From: an uncultured Clostridia bacterium
GTDB lineage: Bacteria; Bacillota; Clostridia; Monoglobales; Monoglobaceae
Direction: 5' to 3'
Assembly (NCBI GenBank): GCA_934463175.1
Contig: CAKSIW010000006.1
Coordinates: 1-56,781, forward strand
DNA: 56,781 nucleotides
A program made the translations under genes and the position numbers. Below are positions 7,124 through 16,800 of this stretch, one piece after another. A model generated the notes under the pieces. It ran no database searches. It had not been told where the DNA came from and saw only the letters and a list, made by a program, of their open reading frames with translations. Position 1 is the first letter of the stretch; each line of letters opens with the position of its first letter.

Positions 7124-8156
7124 AAGCTTCAGTGAAAGCTACAAGGCGGCAGGAGTTGACATAACCGCAGGCTACAAGGCGGTTGAGCTGATGAAAAAGC
7201 ACATCGCAAGAACGGTGACGGAGGGCGCAGCGTCGGACATCGGCGGCTTCGGCGGTTTGTTTGAGCTTGACCTGACGGGGATTGAAAAGCCCGTTCTGGT
7301 CAGCGGAACGGACGGTGTCGGAACAAAGCTGAAAATGGCATTTCTCATGGACAAGCATGACACGGTCGGCATTGACTGTGTTGCCATGTGCGTCAACGAT
7401 ATAATATGCTGCGGTGCAAAACCGCTGTTCTTCCTTGATTATATCGCGGTCGGGAAAAACTACCCCGAGAAGATTGCCCAAATTGTTTCGGGCGTTGCGG
7501 AGGGCTGTGTCCGTGCAGGCTGTGCGCTGGTCGGCGGCGAGACAGCGGAAATGCCGGGGTTCTATCCCGAGGACGAATATGACCTTGCCGGCTTTTCGGT
7601 TGGTGTTGCGGACAAGTCGAGGATTCTTGACAAAAGCGAAATCCGCAGCGGCGATGTTATCATTGCGCTGCCGTCAAGCGGCGTTCACTCAAACGGATTC
7701 TCTCTTGTGAGAAAGGTTTTTGATGTTGAAAAGTCGGATATATCATCGCCTGTTGAAGCATTGAACGGAAAATCGGTCGGCGAGGCGCTGCTTGAGCCGA
7801 CAAAAATATACGTCAAGCCCATGCTGAAGCTGTTTGAGAGCGTGAAGGTGAAGTCGGTTTCACACATCACGGGCGGCGGTTTCTATGAAAACATTCCGCG
7901 CAGTCTGCCGCATGGATACGGCGCGAAAATCGAGAGGTCGGCGGTCAGGGTTCTGCCGGTTTTTGACCTGATTGCAAGGACGGGCGGCATTCCCGAGCGC
8001 GACATGTTCAACACCTTTAATATGGGTGTCGGAATGAGTGCGGTGGTTTCGGCGAATGACGCTGACCGTGCGCTGGAAATTCTGCATAGCTGCGGCGAGG
8101 ACGCATACATAATCGGTGAGATTGCCGAATCGGAAGAAAGCGTGACAATATGCTGA
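7116..8156 (+). CDS. purM: Phosphoribosylformylglycinamidine cyclo-ligase PurM (AIR synthetase)
   Basis: PurM closes the imidazole ring to give AIR. The ATG at 7116 follows AGAGGGA and overlaps the purF stop; this gives 346 residues, the usual length. Recognisable blocks are the ATP-binding SGTDGVGTKLK (about 63-73), the GGETAEMPG segment (about 144-152), the PSSGVHSNGFSLVR stretch, and HITGGGF in the C-terminal half. Upstream in-frame codons inside purF do not match the family. It overlaps purN by 7 bases, consistent with translational coupling. Confidence 0.95.
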   Translation: MSKSFSESYKAAGVDITAGYKAVELMKKHIARTVTEGAASDIGGFGGLFELDLTGIEKPVLVSGTDGVGTKLKMAFLMDKHDTVGIDCVAMCVNDIICCGAKPLFFLDYIAVGKNYPEKIAQIVSGVAEGCVRAGCALVGGETAEMPGFYPEDEYDLAGFSVGVADKSRILDKSEIRSGDVIIALPSSGVHSNGFSLVRKVFDVEKSDISSPVEALNGKSVGEALLEPTKIYVKPMLKLFESVKVKSVSHITGGGFYENIPRSLPHGYGAKIERSAVRVLPVFDLIARTGGIPERDMFNTFNMGVGMSAVVSANDADRALEILHSCGEDAYIIGEIAESEESVTIC

Positions 8157-8752
8157 GGGCGAGAATTGCCGTGCTGGTTTCGGGAGGCGGAACGAACCTT
8201 CAGGCTCTCATCGGCGCACAGTCGCGCGGTGAGCTGAAAAGCGGAGAGCTTGCGCTTGTTGTGTCAAGCAATGACGGGGCATATGCCCTGACGCGTGCTG
8301 AGAATGCAGGCATTGAGACTGCTGTTGTGCCGAGGTCGGAGGAGGACTTTGAGAAGCGTCTGATTGAGATACTGGAGCAGAAGAGGATTGACCTGATTAT
8401 TCTGGCAGGGTTCATGTGTATATTAAGTGAGGATTTCACGCGGAGGTATCCGAGGAGAATCATAAACGTTCACCCGTCGCTGATACCGTCGTTCTGCGGC
8501 AAGGGTTTCTACGGACTCCGAGTTCACCGCGCGGCACTGGACTACGGCGTGAAGGTGACGGGCGCGACAGTGCATTATGTCAACGAAATCCCGGACGGCG
8601 GAGAGATAATTTTGCAGAAAGCCGTCAGCATTGAGGACGGCGATACGCCCGAGACGCTGCAAAGACGGGTCATGGAGGAGGCTGAATGGCAGCTTTTGCC
8701 GAGGGCGGCGGAGCTTGCGTCAGCGGAAATTGTGAAGGAGAGGGAAAAATGA
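8150..8752 (+). CDS. purN: Phosphoribosylglycinamide formyltransferase PurN
   Basis: PurN transfers a formyl group from 10-formyl-THF to GAR. The 200-residue protein has the N-terminal VLVSGGGTNLQAL phosphate loop (about 8-20). The active-site Asn and His are in INVHPSLIPSFCGKG (about 104-118), and the catalytic Asp is in NEIPDGGEII (about 145). Length is normal. It starts inside the end of purM and its TGA overlaps the ATG of purO, so purM-purN-purO form a tightly coupled block. Confidence 0.95.
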   Translation: MLRARIAVLVSGGGTNLQALIGAQSRGELKSGELALVVSSNDGAYALTRAENAGIETAVVPRSEEDFEKRLIEILEQKRIDLIILAGFMCILSEDFTRRYPRRIINVHPSLIPSFCGKGFYGLRVHRAALDYGVKVTGATVHYVNEIPDGGEIILQKAVSIEDGDTPETLQRRVMEEAEWQLLPRAAELASAEIVKEREK

Positions 8753-9477
8753 GCATATACAGGATAAACAGAATCGGAGACCTGCTACACGGTAATTCAT
8801 ATGTCGGCAGGGGAATTGTGATCGGAAAGAGCGAAAACGGGAAGAACGCCGTTTTTGCATATTTCATCATGGGGAGAAGCGAGAACAGCCGAAACCGCAT
8901 ATTCACGGAATGCGGCAGTGAGGTGATAATACGTCCGTTTGACGAGTCACGGGTTGAGGATCCGTCACTGATTATATATTCGCCGATTAAGGGCTGCGGA
9001 AATGCGCTGATTGTCACGAACGGCGACCAGACCGACACAATTGCCGGTTTTCTTCAGCGCGGAAAAAGCTTTGAGGAGGCACTTGAGACGCGTGAGTTTG
9101 AACCCGACGCGCCGAATTTCACGCCGAGAATCAGCGGTATGGCGGAATTTGCGGACGGCGGCTTCAGATATAAAATGAGCATACTCAAAAGCGAGGACGC
9201 TGAGGGGTCGGAGTGCGCAAGATACAGCTTTTCATACCGCCCGATTGCGGGTCTGGGGCATTTCATACACACATACAACTGTGACGGAAATCCGATTCCG
9301 ACCTTCACGGGCGAGCCTGAGCGTGTTGCCGTGCCTGACGATATTGACGAGTTCACGTCCGAAATCTGGAACTGCCTTGACGCAGACAACAAAATTTCGC
9401 TTTATGTGAGGTATATTGACCTTGAAACACACAGGGAAACAAACAGAATGATAAACAAATATGAAAAGGAAAACTGA
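8749..9477 (+). CDS. purO: IMP cyclohydrolase, archaeal PurO-type family
   Basis: The 242-residue protein resembles the IMP_cyclohyd family founded on archaeal PurO, which closes FAICAR to IMP. It is unrelated in fold to the cyclohydrolase domain of ordinary PurH. Family-like segments are the N-terminal GNSYVGRGIVIG (about 18-29), FAYFIMGRSENSRNR (about 37-51), IVTNGDQTDTI (about 86) and FTPRISG (about 122). The ATG overlaps the purN stop (ATGA). Its presence explains why the downstream purH lacks the cyclohydrolase domain. Family assignment is from motif recognition; the exact reaction is inferred from the operon. Confidence 0.85.
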   Translation: MSIYRINRIGDLLHGNSYVGRGIVIGKSENGKNAVFAYFIMGRSENSRNRIFTECGSEVIIRPFDESRVEDPSLIIYSPIKGCGNALIVTNGDQTDTIAGFLQRGKSFEEALETREFEPDAPNFTPRISGMAEFADGGFRYKMSILKSEDAEGSECARYSFSYRPIAGLGHFIHTYNCDGNPIPTFTGEPERVAVPDDIDEFTSEIWNCLDADNKISLYVRYIDLETHRETNRMINKYEKEN

Positions 9478-9492
9478 GGAGGCAGGGTGAAG

Positions 9493-10929
9493 ATGGAGGA
9501 CAGAAGAGAAAAATATATATCGCCGTTTTCAACGAGATATGCAAGCCCCGAGATGCAGGAGGTTTTCTCGGAGAAATTCAAGTTCAGAACGTGGCGCAGG
9601 CTGTGGATTGCGCTTGCAAAGGCTGAAAAGGCACTTGGTCTGGGAATCTCCGATGAACAGATTGCGGAAATGGAAAAATTCCGCGATGACATAAACTTTG
9701 AGACGGCAGAGGAGCGCGAGAGGGTTGTGCGCCATGACGTTATGTCGCATGTTTACGCATACGGGAAGCAATGCCCGAAGGCTGAACCGATAATTCATCT
9801 GGGCGCGACCTCTTGCTATGTCGGCGACAACACCGATGTGATAATCCTGAAGGCTGCGTCGGAGATAATTCTGAAAAAGGCGGCGCAGGTGCTGAAAAAC
9901 CTGACCGATTTTGCGGTGGAATATAAGGATATGCCATGTCTTGCATACACTCATCTTCAGCCGGCACAGCTGACAACTGTCGGCAAGCGTGCAACGCTGT
10001 GGGCGTATGAGCTTATCATGGATATTGAGGAGCTGCAAAGCCGTCTTGACCGTCTGAAGCTTCTCGGCTCAAAAGGCACGACGGGAACGCAGGCAAGCTT
10101 TGTGGAGCTTTTTGAGGGCGATGAAGAAAAAATTGACCGCATGGAGGCGATGATTGCTGAGGAAATGGGCTTCGGCGGCTGTGTTGCCGTTTCGGGTCAG
10201 ACCTATTCGCGCAAGACTGACGCATATTTTCTCGGTGCGCTTTCGGGGTTTGCGCAGAGTGCATATAAGTTTTCGAACGATTTGAGAATCCTTCAGTCGT
10301 TTGAGGAAATGGAGGAGCCGTTTGAAAAGACGCAGATCGGTTCATCGGCAATGCCGTACAAGAGAAACCCCATGCGCAGTGAAAGAATTTCGTCTCTTGC
10401 GAGATATGTGATTGTCGATTCGCTCAATCCTGCACTGACAGCAGGGACGCAGTGGTTTGAAAGAACGCTTGACGATTCGGCGAACAAGCGGATTTCGGTT
10501 GCGGAGGCATTTTTGGCGGTTGACGCGATTTTGAATATATATATAAATGTGACGCGCGGTCTTGTTGTCTATGACAAGGTGATCAGGCGGCGTGTCATGG
10601 AAAAGCTGCCGTTCATGGCAACCGAGAATATTCTGATGAAGTCGGTCAAGAAGGGCGGAAACAGACAGGAGCTTCATGAGAAGCTGAGAACCCATTCACA
10701 TGCTGCGGCGAGAAAGGTGAAGATGGAGGGCGGAGCGTGCGATTTGATTGACAGAATCGCGGAGGATTCCGCATTTCCGCTGTCGGCGGAGGAAATTCAC
10801 GCGGAGCTTGACCCGAAGCTGTATACGGGCAGAGCCGCGGCGCAGACCGTTCGGTTTGCGGACGAGGTTGCAAAGCCTGTCATTGAAAGGTATTATGAGG
10901 GTGACGTTTCGGCGGAGCTGAAGGTATAA
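9493..10929 (+). CDS. purB: Adenylosuccinate lyase PurB
   Basis: PurB cleaves SAICAR to AICAR and adenylosuccinate to AMP. The protein is about 478 residues, longer than Bacillus PurB (431). Its fumarase-superfamily signature reads GSSAMPYKRNPMRSERI, like the animal-type enzyme. The catalytic region THLQPAQLTTVGKR (about 156-169) is also present. GAGGAGG at 9476-9482 lies 10 bases before ATG 9493 and only 4 before an in-frame GTG at 9487, so I prefer the ATG. It ends the first half of the purine operon; a repeat island follows. Confidence 0.93.
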   Translation: MEDRREKYISPFSTRYASPEMQEVFSEKFKFRTWRRLWIALAKAEKALGLGISDEQIAEMEKFRDDINFETAEERERVVRHDVMSHVYAYGKQCPKAEPIIHLGATSCYVGDNTDVIILKAASEIILKKAAQVLKNLTDFAVEYKDMPCLAYTHLQPAQLTTVGKRATLWAYELIMDIEELQSRLDRLKLLGSKGTTGTQASFVELFEGDEEKIDRMEAMIAEEMGFGGCVAVSGQTYSRKTDAYFLGALSGFAQSAYKFSNDLRILQSFEEMEEPFEKTQIGSSAMPYKRNPMRSERISSLARYVIVDSLNPALTAGTQWFERTLDDSANKRISVAEAFLAVDAILNIYINVTRGLVVYDKVIRRRVMEKLPFMATENILMKSVKKGGNRQELHEKLRTHSHAAARKVKMEGGACDLIDRIAEDSAFPLSAEEIHAELDPKLYTGRAAAQTVRFADEVAKPVIERYYEGDVSAELKV

Positions 10930-10936
10930 GAGGATT

Positions 10937-11310
10937 TGTCGGGGGCGCTGCCCCCGACTCCCCCTGTGTGCCGTCATTCGTCTCGGTTGGATTAATTGCT
11001 CAAACAAAGGATTTTGCGCCGCACGTCCGAATTTAAAACCGCAGTCAGCGGTTTTGTCGGACTGAAACGCACGCACATTTCAATGAAATTGATTTACTTG
11101 TGCGTGCGTTTCACGGCGAAAATCCGTGTTTCTCGCAAAATCCAACTGCGAGACAAACAACAAGGCGCGACTTAAAGATATACTCTGCGGACAAAAAAGT
11201 AAGTGAGCGGAGCGCACGGACTGAAAGCGACTGCGTGACCGAGCAGGTCATGCGGAGCAAAAATGTCCGTAGCGCGACGACAAGGCGCGGAATAAAAGAT
11301 ATACTTTGAG
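10937..11310 (+). repeat. Structured repeat island between purB and purH
   Basis: The 465-base gap between purB and purH has no credible gene. It holds a GGGGGCGCTGCCCCC palindrome, then a block (about 10972-11006), then a long hairpin with a 14-bp perfect stem (11064-11077 with 11099-11112). After that come a conserved spacer ending in a GCGAGACAAAC segment, and two imperfect copies of a block ending in AGATATACT. Pieces recur at 1-426 and at 19541-20160, partly inverted. No promoter for purH is obvious. Confidence 0.75.
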
Positions 11311-11394
11311 GGTTTAACTCCCGTGCGCCTGACTGCATGATTTGCAGAAAAAGAAAGTTTGGTTTGAAAAAACATGAAGGAGGAACAATCAAAA

Positions 11395-12579
11395 ATGAAG
11401 GAATTTGAATTAAAATACGGCTGTAACCCGAACCAGAAGCCTGCAAGAATATTTATGAGCGGCGGCGGTGACTTGCCGATTGAGATTCTCAGCGGCAGAC
11501 CGGGCTACATAAATTTTCTTGACGCGTTCAACAGCTGGCAGCTTGTTTCGGAGCTGAAAGCCGCTCTCGGAATGCCTGCGGCAACATCGTTCAAGCACGT
11601 CAGCCCGACATCGGCGGCGGTCGGAGTTCCGATGAGCGATGAATTGAAGCGCGCATGTTTTGTCAGCGATATTGACGGACTGGACGAATCACCGCTTGCC
11701 ACGGCATATGCACGCGCAAGGGGAACAGACAGAATGTCCTCCTTCGGCGACTGGATCGCGCTCAGCGACATATGTGATGTGACAACGGCAAAGCTCATTA
11801 AGCGCGAGGTTTCGGACGGCATAATTGCTCCCGGATATGAACCCGAGGCACTTGAAATTCTGAAAAGCAAGAGAAAAGGAAATTATAATATTGTGAAGAT
11901 TGACCCCTCATATGTCCCCGAGCCGAAAGAGCAGAAGCAGGTTTTCGGAATCACATTTGAGCAGGGAAGAAACGATTTCAGGATTGACCGCGGTCTGCTT
12001 TCCGAAATCGTAACCGAAAACCGCGAACTCCCCGAGGACGCAGTGAGAGATTTGATAATTTCGCTGATTACGCTCAAATACACTCAGAGCAACTCGGTTT
12101 GCTATGCAAAGGACGGTCAGGCGATCGGAGTCGGTGCGGGTCAGCAGTCGAGAATACACTGCACCCGTCTTGCGGGCGGAAAGGCGGATATATGGCATCT
12201 GCGTCAGCATGAAAAGGTGCTTTCGCTGCCGTTCCTTGAAACAATCGGCAGACCCGACCGCGACAATGCGATTGACATATATATTTCGGACGACTGCAAT
12301 GACGTTCTTGCGGACGGTGAGTGGCAGAAATGGTTCTCACACCGTCCCGATGAGCTGACAAAGGAGGAAAAGAGAGCATATCTTTCGGGAATCCGCGGAG
12401 TGGCTCTCGGGAGCGATGCGTTCTTCCCGTTCGGCGACAACATTGAGCGTGCGGCAAAGAGCGGCGTCAGCTATATCGCAGAGCCGGGCGGTTCAATCCG
12501 CGATGACAATGTCATTGAAGCTTGCAACAAGCATGGAATGGTCATGGCGTTCACGGGCATGAGACTGTTTCATCATTGA
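11395..12579 (+). CDS. purH: AICAR formyltransferase, stand-alone (PurH without IMP cyclohydrolase domain)
   Basis: This 394-residue protein corresponds to the AICAR transformylase part of PurH only; ordinary bifunctional PurH is about 510-530 residues with an N-terminal cyclohydrolase domain, absent here. The catalytic Lys-His pair is visible in TSFKHVSPTSAA (about 58-69). Further family blocks are KYTQSNSVCYAKDGQAIGVGAGQQSR (about 230) and the DAFFPFGDNIE stretch near residue 342. ATG 11395 has a perfect AAGGAGG 11 bases upstream; the ATG at 11374 overlaps that site. It works with purO encoded upstream and with fhs, which supplies the formyl donor. Confidence 0.92.
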   Translation: MKEFELKYGCNPNQKPARIFMSGGGDLPIEILSGRPGYINFLDAFNSWQLVSELKAALGMPAATSFKHVSPTSAAVGVPMSDELKRACFVSDIDGLDESPLATAYARARGTDRMSSFGDWIALSDICDVTTAKLIKREVSDGIIAPGYEPEALEILKSKRKGNYNIVKIDPSYVPEPKEQKQVFGITFEQGRNDFRIDRGLLSEIVTENRELPEDAVRDLIISLITLKYTQSNSVCYAKDGQAIGVGAGQQSRIHCTRLAGGKADIWHLRQHEKVLSLPFLETIGRPDRDNAIDIYISDDCNDVLADGEWQKWFSHRPDELTKEEKRAYLSGIRGVALGSDAFFPFGDNIERAAKSGVSYIAEPGGSIRDDNVIEACNKHGMVMAFTGMRLFHH

Positions 12580-12606
12580 TAAAAACAAGAGAGGGGAAGT
12601 GCTGAA

Positions 12607-13872
12607 ATGAGAATTATGGTGGTTGGCGGCGGCGGCCGCGAGCATACGATAATAAAAAAACTGAAGGAGAGTCCGCGCGTGAGCAAAATTTTTGCTCTCC
12701 CGGGGAACGGGGGAATTGCGGCGGACGCGGAATGCGTGAACATCGGCGCAAAGGAAATTGAAAAAATTGCAGACTTTGCCGAAAAGGAAAAAATTGATTT
12801 TGCGGTTGTTGCACCCGACGACCCTCTGGTTCTCGGAGCGGTTGATGCACTGGAGGCGCGGGGCATTCCTGCCTTTGGTCCGCGTGCCGATGCGGCAATC
12901 ATTGAGGGCAGCAAGGTTTTTTCAAAGAATCTGATGAAAAAATACGGTATTCCGACGGCGGAATATGAGGTTTTTGATAACCCCGAGGCGGCACTTCAAT
13001 ATCTTGACACGGCGGCAATTCCGACGGTTGTCAAGGCGGACGGGCTGGCTCTCGGAAAAGGAGTTATAATTGCGGAAAGCCGTGAGGAGGCAAAGGACGC
13101 GGTGCGCTCGATTATGGAGGACCGCATGTTCGGTGACAGCGGACGGAGCATTGTAATTGAGGAATTTCTGACAGGTCCCGAGGTTTCGGTGCTTGCGTTC
13201 ACGGACGGCAAAACGGTTGTTCCGATGAAATCGTCAATGGATCACAAGCGTGCAAAGGACGGCGACCGCGGTCTCAACACGGGCGGCATGGGAACGGTTG
13301 CTCCGAATCCGTACTACACGGAGGAAATCGCGGCGGAATGCATGGAAAAAATTTTCAAGCCGACAATTGACGCGATGAACAGGGAGGGGCGAACCTTCCG
13401 CGGCTGTCTCTATTTCGGTCTTATGCTGACCGAAAACGGACCCCGAGTGATTGAATATAACTGCCGATTCGGCGACCCCGAAACTCAGGTTGTTCTGCCT
13501 CTTCTGGAGAGCGATTTGCTTGAAATCATGCTTCACGTGTCGTACGGAACGCTGGACGAGGCGGATGTTCGGTTCTCGGACGGCTGCGCGTGCTGTGTTG
13601 TCATGGCGTCGGAGGGCTATCCACAGAAATATGAGACGGGCTTTGAGATAACACTGCCCGAAAACAGGGAAGGAATATATGTTGCCGGTGCAAAGCTGTC
13701 GGACGGCAGGCTTCTGACATCGGGCGGCAGGGTTCTCGGTGTCACAAGAACGGGCGATACCCTGAGGTCGGCGATTGACAGGGCATATTCGGCGGTGTCG
13801 GAAATCAGCTTTGAAAATGCATATTTCAGGCATGACATCGGGAAATCCGCACTTGCGGCAGAGGAGAAATAG
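12607..13872 (+). CDS. purD: Phosphoribosylamine-glycine ligase PurD
   Basis: PurD makes GAR from phosphoribosylamine, glycine and ATP. The 421-residue ATP-grasp protein starts MRIMVVGGGGREH, the typical N-terminal nucleotide-binding motif. The LPGNGG block (about 35), KADGLALGKGVIIA (about 144-157), the MKSSMDHKRAKDGDRGLNTGG region near 210 and the ATP-grasp metal site ending EYNCRFGDPE (about 285) all follow. Length is standard. It lies 27 bases after purH with a GAGGGGAAG site upstream and 21 bases before the purL ATG. Confidence 0.95.
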   Translation: MRIMVVGGGGREHTIIKKLKESPRVSKIFALPGNGGIAADAECVNIGAKEIEKIADFAEKEKIDFAVVAPDDPLVLGAVDALEARGIPAFGPRADAAIIEGSKVFSKNLMKKYGIPTAEYEVFDNPEAALQYLDTAAIPTVVKADGLALGKGVIIAESREEAKDAVRSIMEDRMFGDSGRSIVIEEFLTGPEVSVLAFTDGKTVVPMKSSMDHKRAKDGDRGLNTGGMGTVAPNPYYTEEIAAECMEKIFKPTIDAMNREGRTFRGCLYFGLMLTENGPRVIEYNCRFGDPETQVVLPLLESDLLEIMLHVSYGTLDEADVRFSDGCACCVVMASEGYPQKYETGFEITLPENREGIYVAGAKLSDGRLLTSGGRVLGVTRTGDTLRSAIDRAYSAVSEISFENAYFRHDIGKSALAAEEK

Positions 13873-13893
13873 AGCGAAAGGAAGGTTTTGCGA

Positions 13894-16800
13894 ATGGTAT
13901 ACAGAGTTTATGCGGAAAAGAAGAGCGGACTTGACGCGGAGGCGTCGGCACTGTGCCGCGAGCTTGTGCAGCTGCTCAGGATTGACGGCTTGACGCGTGT
14001 GCGCGTGCTCAGCAGGTATGATGTTGAGAACATTGACGGTGATTTGTTTGAATATTGCAAGGACACCGTTTTTTCCGAGCCGCAGCTTGACACGGTTTCG
14101 GACACATATGACGCGGACGGCTGCCGTGCGGTCTTTGCGGTTGAATATCTCCCCGGTCAGTTCGACCTTCGGGCAAGCTCCGCTGCGGAGTGCATTCAGC
14201 TCATATCAAAAGGCGAAAGACCCGCGGTGCGCACCGCAAAGGTATATATGCTCTACGGCGATTTGACCGATGAGCAGATTGAAAGCGTGAAAAAATATGT
14301 CATCAACCCCGTTGAGGCACGGGAGGCATCTCTCGGCGAATATGAATCTCTTGCGATGAAGTGCGAAATCCCCGAGACGGTTGAAACCCTTGACGGTTTC
14401 TGCACGCTTGATGACGGCGGCTTGCGGGCATTTATTGATGAGCACGGGCTTGCAATGGATTTTGACGATATAAAATTCTGCCAAAGCTATTTTATATCCG
14501 AAAAGCGCGACCCGACAATAACCGAAATAAAGATGATTGACACATATTGGTCAGACCACTGCCGCCACACAACCTTTCTCACAACGGTTGACAGCGTGAA
14601 ATTTGAGGACGCGCGGCTTCAGAGGGCATATGAGAGATATGAGGAGACAAGACGGGCAATCGGCAGGACAAAGCCTGTCAATCTCATGGACATAGGAACG
14701 CTCGCGGCGAAATATCTCAGGCAGACAGGACAGCTGGACAAGCTTGATGAGTCGGAGGAAATAAACGCGTGCACTGTGAAAATTGATGTTGATGTTGACG
14801 GCAAAACCGAGAAATGGCTGCTGCTTTTCAAGAACGAGACCCACAACCACCCGACGGAGATTGAGCCGTTCGGCGGTGCGGCAACCTGCATAGGCGGCGC
14901 AATCCGAGATCCGCTTTCGGGAAGGGCATATGTATATGCCGCAATGCGCGTGACGGGCGCGGCGAATCCGCTGACACCCGTTTCCGAAACAATTGAGGGC
15001 AAGCTGCCGCAAAGAAAGATTGTGACGGGCGCGGCAAACGGCTACAGCTCATACGGAAACCAAATCGGACTTGCAACGGGTCAGGTTTCGGAAATATATC
15101 ATGAGGGTTATGCGGCAAAGCGCATGGAAATCGGCGCGGTCATTGCAGCAGCACCCGAGGAAAATGTTCGGCGCGAGAGACCCGAGGACGGCGACCTTGT
15201 CATTCTTCTCGGCGGCAGAACGGGACGTGACGGCTGCGGCGGCGCAACGGGTTCGTCGAAGTCGCATAATCTTCATTCACTTGAAAGCTGCGGAGCGGAG
15301 GTTCAGAAGGGAAATGCTCCCGAGGAGAGAAAGCTTCAGAGACTATTCAGAAACCGCGAGGCGTCACGGCTCATCAAACGCTGCAACGATTTCGGAGCAG
15401 GCGGCGTTTCGGTTGCAATCGGTGAGCTTGCGGACGGAATTGAAATTAATCTGAATGCTGTTCCGAAAAAATATGAAGGACTGGACGGCACTGAGCTTGC
15501 AATCAGCGAATCACAGGAGAGAATGGCGGTTGTGACGGCAAAGGAGGATGCGGAACGCTTCATTCGTCTTGCAAACCGTGAAAACCTTGAAGCAACGGTG
15601 GTTGCGGAGGTGAAGGAAAAGCCGTATCTGACGATGAACTGGAACGGCAGGAGCATTGTGAACATATCGCGCGAATTTCTCAATTCAAACGGTGCGGAAA
15701 AACACATATGCATTGCGCCCGAAAAGGCGCAGAGCTTCTGCCGCCGCGTGACAGGCGGATTTTCAGAGGAATACCGCGCGCTTGCCGATGACCTCAATGT
15801 CTGCTCGCAGAGAGGTCTTTCGGAGCGGTTTGATTCGACAATCGGTGCGGGAACTGTGCTCATGCCGTTTGGCGGAAAACACCAGAAAACGCCGATTCAG
15901 GCGATGGTAAACAAGGTTTCGGTTGAAAAGGGTCACACAGACACCTGTTCGGTCATGGCGTGGGGATATAACCCGTTCATTGCGGAAAAAAGCCCGTATC
16001 ACGGCGCATACCTTGCGGTTGTTGAGTCGGTTTCAAAGCTTGTTGCGGCAGGGGCAGAGTTTGATGAGGTATATCTGACGTTCCAGGAATATTTTGAAAA
16101 GCCGAAGGGAGACCCTGCGCGCTGGGGAAAGCCGCTTGCGGCACTGCTTGGCGCATTTGACGCGCAAATGGATTTGAAAATTGCGGCAATCGGCGGCAAG
16201 GATTCGATGAGCGGCACGTTTGAAAAAATCGACGTTCCGCCGACACTGGTATCCTTTGCGGTGACATGCGACAAAACCAAAAACATTGTTTCTCCAGAAT
16301 TTAAGGGAGCGGAGCACAGGGTTGTTCTGCTGAAGCCTGAGACGGATTCGGACGGACTCCCCAAGGCGGAAAGCCTGCTGGAGTGCTTTGCCGAGGTTTC
16401 GCGCCTTGTCCGCGAGGGTCGGGTGCTCAGTGCATATACGCCGTGCTATGGCGGAGTGGCTGAGGCGATATGGAAAATGGGCATGGGCAACGGAATCGGT
16501 TTTCGGTTTGCGGACGGCGTGACAACGGCTGACATATTCGGCTATTGCTACGGCTCGTTTGTTCTGGAGCTTTCGGAGGAATGCGAAATCGGAGAGCTGC
16601 TCGGATATACAGAGGACTGCGGAAAGCTTCGCCTTGGCGGAGAAGCTGTTGACTGTGCGGAGCTTCTGAATATATATGAAGAAAAGCTTGAAAAAATATA
16701 TCCGTGCAAGGCGGAGACGAGGAGCGGAGACATTCCGAAGCTTGATTTTTGCGCTGCGGATTATCCGTCGCCGAGAATCGGAACGGCAAAGCCGAGAGTG

